Of a stretch of DNA of 7,110 bases, positions 6,601-7,110 are shown in pieces; position 1 is the stretch's first letter, and each line of letters begins with the position of its first letter. Origin of the DNA: Deltaproteobacteria bacterium (GTDB lineage: Bacteria > UBA10199 > DSSB01); NCBI GenBank assembly GCA_020440745.1, contig JAGRNM010000025.1, forward strand, positions 4,035-11,144, written 5' to 3'. Below the pieces are notes generated by a model. It had not been told where the DNA came from and made no database searches. It saw only the letters and a list, made by a program, of their open reading frames with translations. A program made the translations under genes and the position numbers.

Positions 6601-6696
6601 TTTGTAGTGCCGGCAGTCTTTAGTTTACTTAATCCAAAACGCCGGTCTATTCCTCAAGAATCTCCTGATTTATTTGAGGGAGAAGTAAAGATTTAA
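3610..6696 (+). CDS. RND multidrug efflux pump, HAE1 (AcrB/MexB-like) family
   Basis: This inner-membrane drug/proton antiporter should work as a trimer. The 1028 residues are full length. The layout is the typical tandem one: a first membrane helix near 11-31, a periplasmic porter region to about 335, helices 2-6 at about 336-490, helix 7 near 528-546, a second periplasmic region to about 850, and helices 8-12 to about 1005. The proton-relay residues are present: Asp403-Asp404 in GIVVDDAIIMLEN (helix 4), Lys919 in GLVKKNAILLVEF (helix 10), and RLRPILMTT (949-957). The N-terminus LSIRKPVFAW and PDVDYPTVRVR are family hallmarks. The GFGEGGQGNQGNG loop (602-614) corresponds to the Gly-rich switch-loop area of AcrB. 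The start overlaps the channel stop as ATGA. No adaptor gene is present in this window. HAE1 rather than HME is inferred from motifs; the substrate is unknown. Confidence 0.95.
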   Translation: MKLSELSIRKPVFAWVLMFGLLFFGALGFSGMGVSENPDVDYPTVRVRYSYEGATPEVVEKDVLEPVEGFLVSIDGIRNLTSEATRNQGELTVEFELEKDVDVAVQEIQTLLGRAQRDLPERVESPIITKNSAGDSRILTLGIQSDLPTRELMILFRDRIRDRLSTVRGVAEIQAYGFHEPQMRIDLDAAKLNQYQLTTEDIVASIQREHQELPAGKFELGEKEDLIRIMGEARTVKDFQNIIISQRGGQPNYRDLRLKDVATIYEGVENTRRISRLNGVPNLAMAIYNQRGENAVAVANRAKERLKEINKELPKGTQVKIIYDQSYFINANVEELVRTLIFSAIFTSIVCWIFLGSFSATVNVLLAIPVAIVGTFALIKPLNFTLNTFTLLGLALAIGIVVDDAIIMLENIARYMQKGYDRVSASFKGSREISFAVVATTLALVAVFIPIVFMGGIEGKFFLEFAITLGIAVSLSSIEALTLAPMRCSQFLKIGERRSFLGRNFEKIMDVLKNFYEKILRFVLNYRLLVVSLSFLLVGGSFYFVLKIPTEFTPNQDRSVLFLSFLAPEGKSLEYTDQKIKEFEKIMAAHPAIDRYVVAVGGFGEGGQGNQGNGVAILKNFEDRKESHTEVAADLRKSAAAIQGIQIFIRDNFGTSLGGRRGSPIEFTINGPDPQKQKELYYQMEKAMNATKLLVGVRSDDVRTLPELRIVPDREAAIDRGVSISQINEVINIAFGGVVAGFYSGDNSRYDVFVQLQEKDRKSKEDLKPLYVRNNRGELINLLKVVKTQPYDGPQTVYRENRIRGVRVDASLEKGATQGEAIKAINEIAKRLLPKGYYLNYSFTPAEKLQEAMIIMILGLIVAYMVMAVQFNSFSDPFIIFMSIPFGLVGAMVALLLGGQSLNIYSAIGMLLTMGLVKKNAILLVEFTNQVRDQGVELKEALIKACPIRLRPILMTTLSTLAGALPAALIAGAGSETRIPMALTIIGGVSVSVFFTLFVVPAVFSLLNPKRRSIPQESPDLFEGEVKI

Positions 6697-6712
6697 ATTT
6701 TTACAAAAGTAA

Positions 6713-7110
6713 ATGTCTAATCACGCTAGTAAAAAAATAGGAATCGTCTTGTCAGGCGGTGGTGCCCGTGGAGCCTATGAGGCGGGGGTACTTCATTATA
6801 TACGCACTATGCTTCCTGAGCCGGCCAGAAGTCGAGTTTTTGATATACATACAGGAGCTTCTATAGGAGCTATCAACGCTTCTTTTACTGCTTCTACCGC
6901 TGATGATCCTGCCTATCAGGGTAAAAAGATTTATAATTTGTGGTCTGGTCTTAAAGCCGAAAATATTTATCAAAGAGACACAAGAGCTTTATTAAGTTTT
7001 CTTAAGACTTCAAGCCAAGGTCTTGTCTCTAATTTAATTTTTGGAGCTAAAAAAAGTAAAAAACACTTTAAAGGATTTTTAGATACCACACCCTTATTAC
7101 CCTATTTAAA
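6713..7110 (+). CDS. Patatin-like phospholipase, N-terminal part (cut by the window edge)
   Basis: This is the start of a predicted serine lipid acyl hydrolase with a Ser-Asp dyad. The visible 132 codons contain the oxyanion-hole motif GGGARG (residues 15-20) and the nucleophile elbow GASIG (48-52, Ser50), after the usual strand IGIVLS. The catalytic Asp motif (DGG/DGA) would lie beyond the right edge. ATG at 6713 is the first possible start, because an in-frame TAA directly precedes it. The ribosome binding site is weak (only AAAAG near 6706-6710). There is no signal peptide, so a cytoplasmic or secreted-effector location cannot be told apart. It begins 16 nt after the RND stop with no terminator between them, so it is probably in the efflux operon. 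A role in membrane-lipid turnover is inference. Confidence 0.88.
   Translation, partial: MSNHASKKIGIVLSGGGARGAYEAGVLHYIRTMLPEPARSRVFDIHTGASIGAINASFTASTADDPAYQGKKIYNLWSGLKAENIYQRDTRALLSFLKTSSQGLVSNLIFGAKKSKKHFKGFLDTTPLLPYL

Noticed and set aside
6752..6973. Minus-strand open frame opposite the patatin start
   Set aside because: The plus strand here has clear GGGARG and GASIG motifs, so the minus frame is a shadow.

Overview
The window is chromosomal-looking DNA of low to moderate GC from a Gram-negative bacterium. It carries a TolC-type outer-membrane channel, an RND inner-membrane pump, a sigma-54 (-24/-12) promoter and a perfect IHF-type site. The protein sequences, above all the patatin start and the RND pump, look most like Bdellovibrionota or the old Deltaproteobacteria. 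That placement is an impression from reading, not a search result. No tRNA, rRNA, CRISPR array, IS element or other sign of mobility was seen. All five genes with visible coding sequence lie on the + strand.

Region 1 (1-411) is a non-coding control region. The left edge has a good minus-strand sigma-70-type promoter and a ribosome binding site pointing out of the window, so a divergent gene probably starts at or just beyond position 1. The rest serves the ammonium transporter. It holds a 16-bp palindrome matching the IHF consensus on both strands, a 13-bp perfect inverted repeat enclosing a second perfect hairpin, a sigma-54 promoter at 315-330, and a 5' leader of about 70 nt with three small hairpins. 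The last hairpin holds the Shine-Dalgarno in its loop and abuts the ATG.

Region 2 (412-2199) is a nitrogen module: amt (ammonium channel), a terminator-like hairpin, then a PII signal protein gene. In this family PII docks on Amt and blocks it when nitrogen is plentiful. The sigma-54 promoter fits nitrogen-limited expression. The order is amt then PII, opposite to E. coli glnK-amtB.

Region 3 (2200-2365) separates the nitrogen module from the efflux genes. It contains a weak hairpin, a 10-bp inverted repeat beside a possible -10 element, and a terminator-like hairpin, all within 165 bases upstream of the channel gene.

Region 4 (2366-7110) is a probable operon. It has a TolC-family channel overlapping by 4 nt with an HAE1-type RND pump, then a patatin-like phospholipase 16 nt later that runs off the right edge. 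The periplasmic adaptor (MFP) normally encoded with such a pump is absent here, so it must be supplied from elsewhere or may lie beyond the patatin gene.

I found no clearly new biological system. The most interesting material is regulatory: the architecture upstream of amt, the RBS hairpin, and the possible attenuator before the efflux operon.
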